Virus record (IMG/VR): IMGVR_UViG_3300006805_000147
Coordinates: 1-24,988 of that record
DNA length: 24,988 nt
Origin: a virus
Reading direction: 5' to 3' (one strand)
Shown here: piece after piece, positions 1 to 5,672 of the stretch
Layout: each line of letters opens with the position of its first letter
Numbering within the stretch: the first letter of the stretch is position 1
Notes under the pieces: generated by a model
What the model saw: the letters and a program-made list of their open reading frames with translations, nothing else
The model's database searches: none
What the model was told of the DNA's origin: nothing
Program-made: the position numbers and the translations under genes

Positions 1-324
1 CGTTGCCAGATACCCTTGCGTTGCCAGATACCCTAGCGTTGCCAGATACCCTAGCGTTGCCAGATACCCTAGCGTTGCCAGATACCCTAGCGTTGCCAGA
101 TACCCTAGCGTTGCCATATACCCAAGCGTCGCCATATACCTCAGCGTCGCCATATACCCAAGCGTCGCCATATACCCTAGCGTTGCCAGATACCCTAGCG
201 TTGCCAGATACCCAAGCGTTGCCAGATACCCTAGCGTTGCCAGATACCCTAGCGTTGCCAGATACCCAAGCGTTGCCATATACCTCAGCGTTGCCAGATA
301 CCCAAGCGTCGCCATATACCCTAG
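1..324. repeat. 18-bp tandem repeat, 18 units, continuing past the window edge
   Basis: Eighteen head-to-tail 18-bp units, with the base form cgttgccagataccctag on the plus strand. The array is in frame with the minus-strand gene 484..1, where each unit encodes the hexapeptide [N/D]A[R/W/E]V[S/Y]G. Units differ almost only at the three bracketed codons; the single synonymous change is a GCA alanine in the leftmost unit. There are no spacers, so it is not CRISPR. Such an array may also have broken the assembly at this edge. Confidence 0.95.
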
Positions 325-484
325 CGTTGCCATTAGATGTTTTTTCTGATTCTAACCAACCGCCTTTTTCACCTTTTTTAACTGCTCTAGCAGGTATGTC
401 TACAGTAGCTTCGATACGAAATAGCTTGACTCCCAGAAAGTTAATCTTAGTTTCGTTGGTTAGTTTAAATTTTAGATTTGCCAT
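1..484 (-). CDS. Hexapeptide-repeat beta-helix phage protein, 3' end beyond the window
   Basis: The reading frame opens at ATG 484 behind a GGAACAAC ribosome site and stays open to base 2, giving 161 codons with no stop. Residues 1-50 form a globular head (MANLKFKLTNETKINFLG at the start, then a KKGEKGGWLESEK segment). From about residue 54, eighteen hexapeptides such as NARVSG, DAWVYG and NAEVYG follow. A head of this kind followed by GNAxVxG repeats is familiar from phage and bacterial proteins of unknown function and is expected to fold as a parallel beta-helix. Conserved G, A and V would build the helix core, while variable R/W/E, S/Y and N/D would face outward. It is the last gene of the early cluster, 9 nt after the 32-residue ORF. 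The opposite-strand frame through the repeat is a shadow. Confidence 0.8.
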   Translation of the reverse strand, partial: MANLKFKLTNETKINFLGVKLFRIEATVDIPARAVKKGEKGGWLESEKTSNGNARVYGDAWVSGNAEVYGNAWVSGNARVSGNARVSGNAWVSGNARVSGNARVYGDAWVYGDAEVYGDAWVYGNARVSGNARVSGNARVSGNARVSGNARVSGNARVSGN

Positions 485-493
485 GTTGTTCCT

Positions 494-592
494 TTACTTT
501 CTTTTAAATAATCTGCTTAGTGTGAGCTTACGTTTTGTTTGGCTTGGTGTATCTTCGTAGGCTAGGTTGAATTTTTCTAGTTCGGTTTTCAT
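494..592 (-). CDS. Small protein of 32 residues, unknown function
   Basis: The ATG at 592 overlaps the TGA of the preceding gene as ATGA, so translation is probably coupled. The product begins MKTELEKFNLAYED and ends in a basic stretch, LTLSRLFKRK. Its stop lies 9 nt before the start of the beta-helix gene. No family is recognised. Support comes from the coupled start and tight packing; its length alone would not be convincing. Confidence 0.5.
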   Translation of the reverse strand: MKTELEKFNLAYEDTPSQTKRKLTLSRLFKRK

Positions 593-780
593 AGTTCTTC
601 TACTTTCTTGCGTAGCACTTCTGCGTATGCACTTGCGTCTTTATAAGCAAAATCTGTTTGAAAAATTATTTCTAACATCAGGGTTTTTATTTGCTGTTTT
701 GCTTCTTTTTTAGTAATGCCCGCATTTAGAGCAACAAATGTCAGTTCTAGTTTTTGAAGTATAATATCTAGTTGGCTCAT
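589..780 (-). CDS. Small acidic helical protein, MSxLD paralogue A
   Basis: A 63-residue protein starting MSQLDIILQKLEL and ending KKVEEL. It overlaps the upstream gene by ATGA and the downstream 32-residue ORF by ATGA. It resembles its upstream neighbour (777..986): both have an MS-x-LD-xx-L start, a central QIKxLMLE-x-I segment and a KVEEL end, which points to tandem duplication. It has no cysteines, no membrane segment and no recognisable domain, and is predicted mostly helical. Function unknown; the position at the end of the operator-controlled early transcript suggests a regulatory or host-interaction role, which is inference. Confidence 0.75.
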   Translation of the reverse strand: MSQLDIILQKLELTFVALNAGITKKEAKQQIKTLMLEIIFQTDFAYKDASAYAEVLRKKVEEL

Positions 781-986
781 AGTTCCTCCACCTTTTGCAC
801 TAATTTTGCAAGAGTACGTTCAGCTTCTCTGCCATTCTCATCTATACTACCTATCAGCTCTAGCATAAGTGATTTGATTTGAACAGAATATCCATCCAAT
901 TCATCTTTGTTTAAACTTTCATCGTTACCGCCAGCCCAAGCAGCTTCTTCATTTAGCTCTGATAAAATTTCATCTAGCTTACTCAA
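777..986 (-). CDS. Small acidic helical protein, MSxLD paralogue B
   Basis: A 69-residue protein starting MSKLDEILSELNEEAAW and ending VQKVEEL. It shares the start, the central QIKSLMLELI segment and the C-terminus with paralogue A. It overlaps the genes on both sides by ATGA. The middle is longer than in paralogue A and very acidic (GGNDESLNKDELDG). No enzymatic motif is visible and no family is recognised. Confidence 0.75.
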   Translation of the reverse strand: MSKLDEILSELNEEAAWAGGNDESLNKDELDGYSVQIKSLMLELIGSIDENGREAERTLAKLVQKVEEL

Positions 987-1201
987 AACTTAATCTCCTC
1001 ATCAACGTTAATACTTTCAATGTTTTCATCATTCTTCCGTATGTGAGCTATGGACTGTTCTAGGAGTGCTAGGGTGTCTTTACGGCTGGTTGGGATTTGG
1101 TAAGCTTTAGCTGTGCGCTGGAACTCTTGTATTAGTTCTTCTAGGCCGTTAGCTAGGAGTTCTGTTTGCATTGCGGATTCTATTGTAGTTAGGTTATTCA
1201 T
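983..1201 (-). CDS. Small protein of 72 residues, unknown
   Basis: The start is chosen at ATG 1201 because GGAGG lies six bases upstream; the in-frame TTG at 1207 would abut that ribosome site. The protein begins MNNLTTIESAMQTELLANG and is predicted helical, with an acidic end (ESINVDEEIKF). It overlaps the following gene by ATGA and begins inside the last codons of 1194..1358. No domain is recognised. Confidence 0.7.
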   Translation of the reverse strand: MNNLTTIESAMQTELLANGLEELIQEFQRTAKAYQIPTSRKDTLALLEQSIAHIRKNDENIESINVDEEIKF

Positions 1202-1358
1202 CTTCAACCTCCGTAAACAAACCCATCTCTAAACATTCTGAGCATCTACCAGTAAGCATAAATAGCTCGCCTAGTGGTACGGCATCACAGCAGTTGCTTG
1301 TTGCTTCTGGTGAGATTATCAAGCTGAGATCCTTAAAGAAGTTGTCTAACTTACTCAC
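1194..1358 (-). CDS. Small cysteine-containing protein with GTG start, MSKLD family
   Basis: A 54-residue frame starts with GTG 1358, overlaps the stop of the preceding gene by 8 nt and ends inside the start of the next. It begins MSKLDNFFKDLSLIIS, matching the N-terminus of the two paralogues downstream. It also has a CC pair and a CxxC pair (RCSECLEMG), so it may bind a metal. Length and packing fit the operon, but the GTG start has only a weak ribosome site. Confidence 0.6.
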   Translation of the reverse strand: MSKLDNFFKDLSLIISPEATSNCCDAVPLGELFMLTGRCSECLEMGLFTEVEDE

Positions 1359-1563
1359 AATAACCGCCATCTTCTAAACCGTTCTCGATTTCTTCGTTAC
1401 AGTTATCGCACACAACTATGTGAGAGTTGTAGCTTTGATCGCTATCTCCTACCCAATAGACGTTTTCTACTTCTTCTACATGAGTGTTTTGGTGGCTACA
1501 CTCGAATAACCAATCATCATTTAAGATGTATTCTGCCGGTATTTCCTTTACTTTGATTTGCAT
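1351..1563 (-). CDS. Small zinc-finger-like protein, first gene of the early cluster
   Basis: The start at ATG 1563 is preferred over an upstream in-frame start because AGGAAGG sits four bases before it and because the upstream start would lie in the promoter. The 70-residue product begins MQIKVKEIPAEYILND. It carries ECSHQNTH followed by HIVVCDNC, a spacing consistent with a Cys/His zinc site, and is strongly acidic near its end. It is the first gene after the promoter at 1593-1622, and its leader carries the GCTAATAGGAAGG motif also seen before the starts at 2270 and 5610. Function unknown. Confidence 0.75.
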   Translation of the reverse strand: MQIKVKEIPAEYILNDDWLFECSHQNTHVEEVENVYWVGDSDQSYNSHIVVCDNCNEEIENGLEDGGYCE

Positions 1564-1592
1564 ACTTGCCTTCCTATTAGCTTTGTACCTAC

Positions 1593-1622
1593 AGTATAGC
1601 AAACGGCTAGCATGTTTGTCAA
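1593..1622 (-). promoter_or_regulatory. Promoter P1 with embedded near-palindromic operator
   Basis: On the minus strand, TTGACA (1622-1617) and TATACT (1598-1593) are separated by 18 bp. The spacer holds AACATGCTAGCCGTT, close to the palindrome AAC-nn-GCTAGC-nn-GTT. The same element, reversed, is in the promoter at 5642-5670. A bound repressor would overlap RNA polymerase. The promoter drives the small-gene cluster 1563..1. Confidence 0.8.
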
Positions 1623-1632
1623 CACATAATAT

Positions 1633-1655
1633 AAAAAGCACCTACTTGAGATGCT
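1633..1655 (-). terminator. Rho-independent terminator after the lysozyme frame
   Basis: On the minus strand AGCATCT (1655-1649), loop CAAGT and AGGTGCT (1643-1637) form a 7-bp stem with one G-U pair, followed by TTTTTAT. It overlaps the last codons of the lysozyme frame and lies about 10 bp before the next promoter. Confidence 0.7.
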
Positions 1656-2270
1656 TAATATATTTTCCGTTTGTAAACACACTCCAAGGTTTCCAGTTTG
1701 TGCCGTTGTTAGATATTTTGTAAGCCCATTCTATATTAGTAGCTGGGTCTTTTAACGCTTCACAACTTGGTCTACCTTTTAATGTGCGGATCTGGAACAG
1801 TCCACAGCTCGGAGCTAAGAGGCCATTGATCGGCTGTGTGTCACCAACGGACAACGTATTGCAACCTGATTCGGCTTTCATAACTGCCATAGCTATTTGA
1901 ATGTTCCAGTTATACTTGGCTACTAAGTTCCTGTATGGCTCGCAGCCTACAGGAGTTGGTTTAATAGCTGGTACTGTAGTTTGAAGTTCTGCCTTAGCTA
2001 CTACAGCTAACTGAGGCTTTATTGTTTTGACTGCTTAGCAACTGCTTCTTGAATAGTTGATTGTAGTTTGCGTTCGTTAGCTGCGCCAGTGTTCACTCCT
2101 TTGTTGTAGGCTGTTAAGGCTACCAGGGTTACTGCTCCGACTACTGCTAATGTTGCTACTACGGTTACTATTGTTCTAAGGTTCTGATTCTTCATTTTAC
2201 TTACTTTCTTTTTAGGTGTTTTTGTTTTGGGTGCTATTTTTTTGACTAGCTCGTCAGTTGTTTTTGCCAT
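1642..2270 (-). CDS. Membrane-anchored lysozyme/transglycosylase made by a likely -1 frameshift
   Basis: The zero frame starts at ATG 2270 with a basic N-terminus and a membrane segment at about residues 31-52, and ends at TAA 2019. The -1 frame continues as a Pro/Ala linker, then a lysozyme-like domain: CEPYRNLVAKYNWN, the AMAVMKAESGCN segment with the likely catalytic Glu, the GLFQI strand, and NWKPWSVFTNGKY near the end. This second frame has no ATG, GTG or TTG before ATG 1890, and a start there would remove the first helix of the domain. The frames overlap only from about 2034 to 2019, which contains A-AAA at 2028-2025. Slipping there gives about 209 residues. The likely role is cleavage of peptidoglycan by an anchored enzyme. 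An indel error in the sequence is the main alternative. Confidence 0.65.
1991..2028 (-). promoter_or_regulatory. Candidate -1 frameshift signal: A-AAA plus stem-loop
   Basis: Zero-frame codons TCA AAA CAA TAA allow the AAA tRNA to re-pair one base back on A AAA (2028-2025). Seven bases downstream begins a helix: GCC (2017-2015) with GGC (1993-1991), and TTAGCT (2010-2005) with AGCTAA (1999-1994), with a five-base loop and a four-base bulge. The layout resembles bacterial -1 signals, although the heptamer is not the strongest type. Confidence 0.45.
2019..2270 (-). CDS. Short zero-frame product: basic single-pass membrane protein
   Basis: An 83-residue protein from ATG 2270, chosen over an upstream ATG because AATAGGAAAGG lies directly before it and the upstream ATG falls in the promoter. 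Residues 1-30 are rich in lysine (KKIAPKTKTPKKK), residues about 31-52 are a hydrophobic helix (TIVTVVATLAVVGAVTLVAL), and the tail is polar (AYNKGVNTGAANERKL). It may be a product in its own right or only the anchor of the frameshifted lysozyme. It is the first gene after promoter P3. Confidence 0.7.
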   Translation of the reverse strand: MAKTTDELVKKIAPKTKTPKKKVSKMKNQNLRTIVTVVATLAVVGAVTLVALTAYNKGVNTGAANERKLQSTIQEAVAKQSKQ

Positions 2271-2302
2271 TCTTACCTTTCCTATTAGCTTATGACTCTT
2301 GA

Positions 2303-2332
2303 AGTTTAGCATACTCGCTAACCGTTTGTCAA
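2303..2332 (-). promoter_or_regulatory. Promoter P3 with a diverged copy of the operator
   Basis: TTGACA (2332-2327), an 18-bp spacer and TAAACT (2308-2303) on the minus strand. The spacer AACGGTTAGCGAGTATGC aligns with the P2 spacer AACGGCTAGCATGTTTGC. The leader again has AAGCTAATAGGAAAGG before the start codon. The promoter overlaps the last codons of the HNH gene. Confidence 0.7.
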
Positions 2333-2698
2333 GTATTTTGTTAGGTGAGGGTATTCTTTAGCTAAGTTTTCGAGTGATCTGCTGCCTTTTAATCCGTTAC
2401 ACCAAGTACAAGCTTTCTTTATGTTCTCTAGGCTATCTCGTAGTTCTGGTGAACCGCTTTTCGATTTAACGTGTTCAGGTACTACTTGATCGGCTGTGAG
2501 CGTTACAGGGCAGTATTCGTGTATTTGTAAGTAGCAGTAGTATATCTGATCGGGGTTGAGAGTTGACCTAAACCGATCACTGGTTATCTTGTTCTGCTTA
2601 CCACGTTTACCTAGTTTGTTAAGGGGCTTGCGTGGCTTATGCTGCACGCAATAGTCTGAATAGGCACGTTTGCCGCAGGTCAAGCATTGTCGGGACAT
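2318..2698 (-). CDS. HNH-type endonuclease with N-terminal zinc knuckle
   Basis: A 126-residue protein. The N-terminus has C5, C8, C17 and H20 (CLTCGK then YCVQHK), likely a zinc knuckle. The second half matches an HNH core: D70-x4-E75-H76, N92 in SLENIK, then C97-x2-C100-N101 and K104. Basic residues at 21-38 would favour DNA binding. Phage HNH proteins of this size are either packaging-associated nicking enzymes or free-standing homing endonucleases; the position here, away from terminase, does not decide. Its start overlaps the end of a 30-residue zinc ORF by 19 nt. Confidence 0.8.
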   Translation of the reverse strand: MSRQCLTCGKRAYSDYCVQHKPRKPLNKLGKRGKQNKITSDRFRSTLNPDQIYYCYLQIHEYCPVTLTADQVVPEHVKSKSGSPELRDSLENIKKACTWCNGLKGSRSLENLAKEYPHLTKYLTNG

Positions 2699-2772
2699 TT
2701 GCAGTAGTCCTTATACTTAGAACCTTTTACAATTCTGCGATGGCAAATATTGCATAGCTTATGAATTGTCAT
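2680..2772 (-). CDS. 30-residue zinc-ribbon-like mini-protein
   Basis: ATG 2772 lies inside the last codons of the preceding gene, and the TGA at 2680 lies inside the HNH gene in another frame. The product is MTIHKLCNICHRRI followed by a short basic loop and YCKCPDNA, so it has CxxC and CxC pairs in the spacing of a small zinc ribbon. The cysteine motif and the overlaps at both ends argue that it is real. It also resembles the first 20 residues of the HNH protein that follows. Confidence 0.5.
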   Translation of the reverse strand: MTIHKLCNICHRRIVKGSKYKDYCKCPDNA

Positions 2773-2986
2773 TTTTTCGGGGCCTCCCACCAAGCCGGCC
2801 TAACTTTTTGAAGTACTCGGTGTCCATCCCCTTTTCTTCACGAGTAGCAAGCATCTTGTCTATCGTTTCTTGAGATGGGCGAAATGAGGCTATATCTTGC
2901 ATATGTTTACGGTAGTTTTCTTCACTGCCCCACTTCTCAATGCGTTTTAATCGGTTAGCTTCTTTTTTCTCTTTGCTCCAGCCCAT
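2759..2986 (-). CDS. Basic small protein with GRLGGRPRK end
   Basis: A 75-residue, highly charged protein that begins MGWSKEKKEANRLKRIEKWG and ends KKLGRLGGRPRKNDNS. The basic GGRPRK tail looks like an AT-hook or nucleic-acid-binding tail. It starts one base after the stop of the preceding membrane-protein gene, with AGAGG as ribosome site. No named family is recognised; a DNA-binding role is inference. Confidence 0.7.
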   Translation of the reverse strand: MGWSKEKKEANRLKRIEKWGSEENYRKHMQDIASFRPSQETIDKMLATREEKGMDTEYFKKLGRLGGRPRKNDNS

Positions 2987-2987
2987 A

Positions 2988-3389
2988 CTATTTACCTCTA
3001 GCTTCTAAGATTGGTAGACCTGCTTCTGTAGGTATATAGATCTTCTCACTTTTACCGTTCTCTAAATTACGAACCCATAGATATTTGATGTATTCATCGG
3101 TTAGTTGGCCGCCTTCAACTTTAATAGATTCGGCCGCACCCTTTGCACGTTCAATTTCTGACTGAGCATTAAGTTTTTCTGCTTCTAAGTTCGCTTTTGC
3201 TTCTTCTAGCTTTGTCTGTTTGCTAAATTGCGCTTCGGCAAGTTCTGCTTTGCCCCTTTGAGTTCTTCTATATACACCGTACTTCGGTAAACCCCACATG
3301 GAGAACGCGATTAGACCGATTAGAAAGCCCACAATAGCGATAAATGCTACTGATTCTGCTACAAAACCCTTTTGATTTAAATTTGTCAT
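2988..3389 (-). CDS. SPFH/prohibitin-like phage membrane protein
   Basis: A 133-residue protein with a strong AAGGAG ribosome site seven bases before ATG 3389. Residues about 12-34 are a transmembrane helix (AFIAIVGFLIGLIAFSMWGL). A long charged coiled coil follows (residues 45-90, rich in E/A/K with AKANLEAEKLNAQSEIERAK), then YIKYLWVRNLENG and a conserved-looking YIPTEAGLPILEARGK end. This combination is known from many phage and prophage proteins related to the tail of SPFH (band-7) proteins. The function is unsettled; it may form an assembly at the inner face of the membrane. Confidence 0.75.
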   Translation of the reverse strand: MTNLNQKGFVAESVAFIAIVGFLIGLIAFSMWGLPKYGVYRRTQRGKAELAEAQFSKQTKLEEAKANLEAEKLNAQSEIERAKGAAESIKVEGGQLTDEYIKYLWVRNLENGKSEKIYIPTEAGLPILEARGK

Positions 3390-3398
3390 GGTAACTCC

Positions 3399-3695
3399 TT
3401 AATTATTTAATAACTCTATGATAGCCAAGCGTGCGCTCTTAGGTGGAATGTAACTGTTATTTTTCCTGAATGTATTGTAGTGCAAATCTAAGACTGCTTC
3501 TTTTAACGAGAACTTTACAGGTGGGTGCTGTGCCTTATTGCTGGCTGTATAATCTAAGAATGTCGGTGACCCCTTAATCTGCAATATCGTTTTTTCTGAT
3601 AGATCGAACCTATGGGCTAGTCTCCTAGATCCAGCAAATATACCGATGTGTCTTTTGACTTCTTTAAACTTAGCTTCTGTTAAATTTTTTCTCAT
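3399..3695 (-). CDS. HTH-like small DNA-binding protein
   Basis: A 98-residue basic protein joined by ATGA to the upstream NinB-like gene. Residues about 20-48, GSRRLAHRFDLSEKTILQI, have the layout of a helix-turn-helix, with a short first helix, a turn and a recognition helix rich in S/T/K/Q. The C-terminal half (LKEAVLDLHYNTFRK and ARLAIIELLNN) is predicted helical. It could be a regulator of the recombination operon or of the operator-bearing promoters. Neither role is shown; it could also be a structural HTH of another protein type. Confidence 0.65.
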   Translation of the reverse strand: MRKNLTEAKFKEVKRHIGIFAGSRRLAHRFDLSEKTILQIKGSPTFLDYTASNKAQHPPVKFSLKEAVLDLHYNTFRKNNSYIPPKSARLAIIELLNN

Positions 3696-4126
3696 ACATT
3701 CTCCTTTACTCTCTGGTTATTAATGATCGTTTCGATACTTGGGAACTCAATCGCTATGTTCAACTTCTCAGCTAAGTGACGGTTAAGTGTTTCAAAAACT
3801 TTGTCGATATCCTTAGTTGTAAGCTGTGTGGTTGACTTTTTCTGTAGCATGGCTTGCTGTAGTGGCTTCCATAGGTTTTCTTTAACTAGGTCACCTGTCC
3901 ATGGTATTTCAACACCATGTTTCATCACTGCTACCATATCTAGGCCAGCTTCATTTAATTGATCTGCTAGATTGTTAAACAGTACGTGGATCGCTCTGTT
4001 CTGCGCTGGTGTACGTTTCTTTTTGGCTATGCCTAACTCGATAAACTTACCATCCTTGCACATTTCTACAAATAGGGCTTCTGCTCTTTCGTAGTCTTGG
4101 GGGATGGATAGGTTAAAGAGTTGCAT
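3692..4126 (-). CDS. ninB: NinB-like recombination protein
   Basis: A 144-residue protein. It has the core KKKRTPAQNRAIHVLFNN near residues 35-52, a WTGDLVKENLWKPLQQAML segment in the middle, and TTKDIDKVFETLNRHL near the end, which matches NinB/Orf-type phage recombination mediators in order and size. It overlaps the exonuclease gene by 14 nt and is preceded by GAGG nine bases before ATG 4126. Its setting in one operon with an annealing protein and an exonuclease supports a role in recombination on single-stranded DNA. The gene symbol is a family-level assignment. Confidence 0.75.
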   Translation of the reverse strand: MQLFNLSIPQDYERAEALFVEMCKDGKFIELGIAKKKRTPAQNRAIHVLFNNLADQLNEAGLDMVAVMKHGVEIPWTGDLVKENLWKPLQQAMLQKKSTTQLTTKDIDKVFETLNRHLAEKLNIAIEFPSIETIINNQRVKENV

Positions 4127-4994
4127 CTTTGACAGCCTCTACATCACTACCAAGATTCATGTACAAGGCTTCGAGTTGTTTCGTAAGCTTTATTTCTGGT
4201 TCTTGTAGTATCTTCAATATTTGACTGTGTATGCTGTAACACTCTGGGTCATGGCACATACTGAGCTTATCAATAAATACTGAGCCACACTGCTTACAAG
4301 CTCTCTCGGCAACAGGTAGGTACTGTAGGAACGCTTTAACATCACTCCTCACTTCTTTCATAAATGAGTCTGTTTCCATTTCCATAAGCTCAATGAATGT
4401 TTCATCTCTCGGAACACGTACAACAAACATATCTAGGCCAACTGGTAAACGGCTGTCGTAGCCGACAAAATCGCACCACTCACGCCCTGTAACCCAGAGC
4501 TGCATTTGAACTTGCGCTCGGTAGTCCTTAGGTAATAGATCACGAATGCTTGCATCGTCATCGCTGAATACAGACATGGCATTTTGAAATATGTTGTAGA
4601 GATGGTTGTGGGTCATTAAACATTTAATCTCAAGCAAACCATCATCACCAACTAAACCATCAGGGCTTACGCCATATTCACCTAGAGTTGAACGCATGAA
4701 TCCAACCTCTTTAACCTTATTACCAGTTCTGAGCTGGTAGTTAGTTCTTGCGATACCCTCGTTTAATATTCCCCACTTCATAGCATCATTAACATAAATG
4801 TCTTTATCGGCTCGCTCACCTGTTAGACGTTCGGAAACAAGCTCTTTTTTGTATTGGTCACGAGGAGCTAAGTAACCGCCACGAGCGCCAATAGCCATAA
4901 CATCTTTCATTCTTGAGCCTGTAATAATACCAAGCCTGGCAGCGTGCCATTCTGGGCTGCGTTGTTCGGCTTCTATTACTTTATAGCTGGGCAT
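4113..4994 (-). CDS. YqaJ/lambda-type recombination exonuclease
   Basis: A 293-residue nuclease of the PD-(D/E)XK fold. Visible motifs: RSPEWHAARLGIITGSR at residues 12-28, WGILNEG at 74-80, SPDG at 110-113 with the metal-binding Asp, LEIK at 121-124 with catalytic Glu and Lys, and the QVQMQLWVTG helix at 161-170. It should degrade one strand of duplex ends and hand the other to the annealing protein encoded just upstream (14-nt overlap). Beyond the usual fold is a C-terminal extension with C233, C236, C247 and C252, probably a zinc ribbon, followed by a helical tail. Confidence in the family is high; the role of the tail is unknown. Confidence 0.92.
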   Translation of the reverse strand: MPSYKVIEAEQRSPEWHAARLGIITGSRMKDVMAIGARGGYLAPRDQYKKELVSERLTGERADKDIYVNDAMKWGILNEGIARTNYQLRTGNKVKEVGFMRSTLGEYGVSPDGLVGDDGLLEIKCLMTHNHLYNIFQNAMSVFSDDDASIRDLLPKDYRAQVQMQLWVTGREWCDFVGYDSRLPVGLDMFVVRVPRDETFIELMEMETDSFMKEVRSDVKAFLQYLPVAERACKQCGSVFIDKLSMCHDPECYSIHSQILKILQEPEIKLTKQLEALYMNLGSDVEAVKDATL

Positions 4995-5610
4995 ATTGAG
5001 CTTCCATTAACTCTTGGAACTTAGCTTTGTCTGCTGGGGTTAGTGAGTCCATAACCGCCTGTAGCTCATCTACAGTGGTTGCAGCTTTAATCTTTTGTTC
5101 GGCATCATCATCAACAGCGTAAGAGGGGCTAAAGTCTACCACGTCTTTACGGTTAATGTCTGCACCAAATATCTTACCGATCTTTTCGGCTGCGTCTTTT
5201 ATAGCGTAACTCTCAGCAGCCGGTAAGCCTAGCATTATAGCGTTTGATTTAATAGCACCTAAATCACTAGCGTTCTTGCCTTGGTCTACTTGAATAGCTA
5301 CCGCACCTACACCGTCTTGCCATACCATTTTTCTCGTAGTTGGGTGTAGGTAGTACAAACGAACAGTACAGTAAATTGAGTTTAGTAACTGACCCTCTCG
5401 TTGTACTTCAACACGCCACTCCTGGAAGATCTTAGTAAGCATTAGCTCTATTTTATCTATAGGGAGATACTTAACACCTTTTGCGAATGGGTGATCTTTC
5501 AACCACTGCTCTGGTGGATCTTGATTAAGGAACTCAGATAGTTGGTCGAGTTCTTTAAACTGAGGTAATTTATCCCCAGCGATTGATATTAGTTGGTTGT
5601 CTTTGACCAT
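4981..5610 (-). CDS. Rad52-like single-strand annealing protein (Sak/Erf-type)
   Basis: A 209-residue protein beginning at ATG 5610 behind AATAGGAAAGG. The core has a beta-sheet stretch with VQREGQLLNSIYCTVRLYYL, a WQDGVGAVAIQ segment, and a helical part with KSNAIMLGLPAAESYAIKDA followed by EKIGKIFG. This matches the order in Rad52-superfamily phage annealing proteins, where a K/A-rich helix ends in a Leu/Phe-Gly turn. The C-terminal 40 residues look like a flexible linker plus a helical tail for partner binding. The pairing with a YqaJ exonuclease is the classical two-component phage recombinase. An Erf relative cannot be excluded. Confidence 0.75.
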   Translation of the reverse strand: MVKDNQLISIAGDKLPQFKELDQLSEFLNQDPPEQWLKDHPFAKGVKYLPIDKIELMLTKIFQEWRVEVQREGQLLNSIYCTVRLYYLHPTTRKMVWQDGVGAVAIQVDQGKNASDLGAIKSNAIMLGLPAAESYAIKDAAEKIGKIFGADINRKDVVDFSPSYAVDDDAEQKIKAATTVDELQAVMDSLTPADKAKFQELMEAQYAQL

Positions 5611-5641
5611 TTGTAACCTTTCCTATTAGCTTAACTACTAC

Positions 5642-5670
5642 AGTATAGCAAACATGCTAGCCGTTAGCAA
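5642..5670 (-). promoter_or_regulatory. Promoter P2 of the recombination operon with operator
   Basis: TTGCTA (5670-5665), a 17-bp spacer and TATACT (5647-5642). The spacer region holds AACGGCTAGCATGTT, which is the exact reverse complement of the P1 operator. A further half-site AACGGTTAG lies at 5681-5673, in direct orientation. The leader ends in AAGCTAATAGGAAAGG before ATG 5610. Confidence 0.8.
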
Positions 5671-5672
5671 GA

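Noticed and set aside
1-324. CRISPR array
   Set aside because: The 18-bp units follow one another without spacers and are in frame with a protein repeat.
1-324. Variable repeat of a diversity-generating retroelement
   Set aside because: Variation is not limited to adenines of a template, no reverse transcriptase is seen in the window, and the variable codons recur in a fixed pattern.
3-560. Plus-strand 185-residue frame of LPDTLA repeats
   Set aside because: It is the opposite strand of the minus-strand beta-helix gene; its N-terminal repeats have no family and no ribosome site, and every supported gene in the window is on the minus strand.
1642-1890. Lysozyme frame starting at ATG 1890 as a complete gene
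   Set aside because: This start removes the first helix of the domain and leaves the catalytic Glu a few residues from the N-terminus; the coding-like sequence continues upstream in the same frame.
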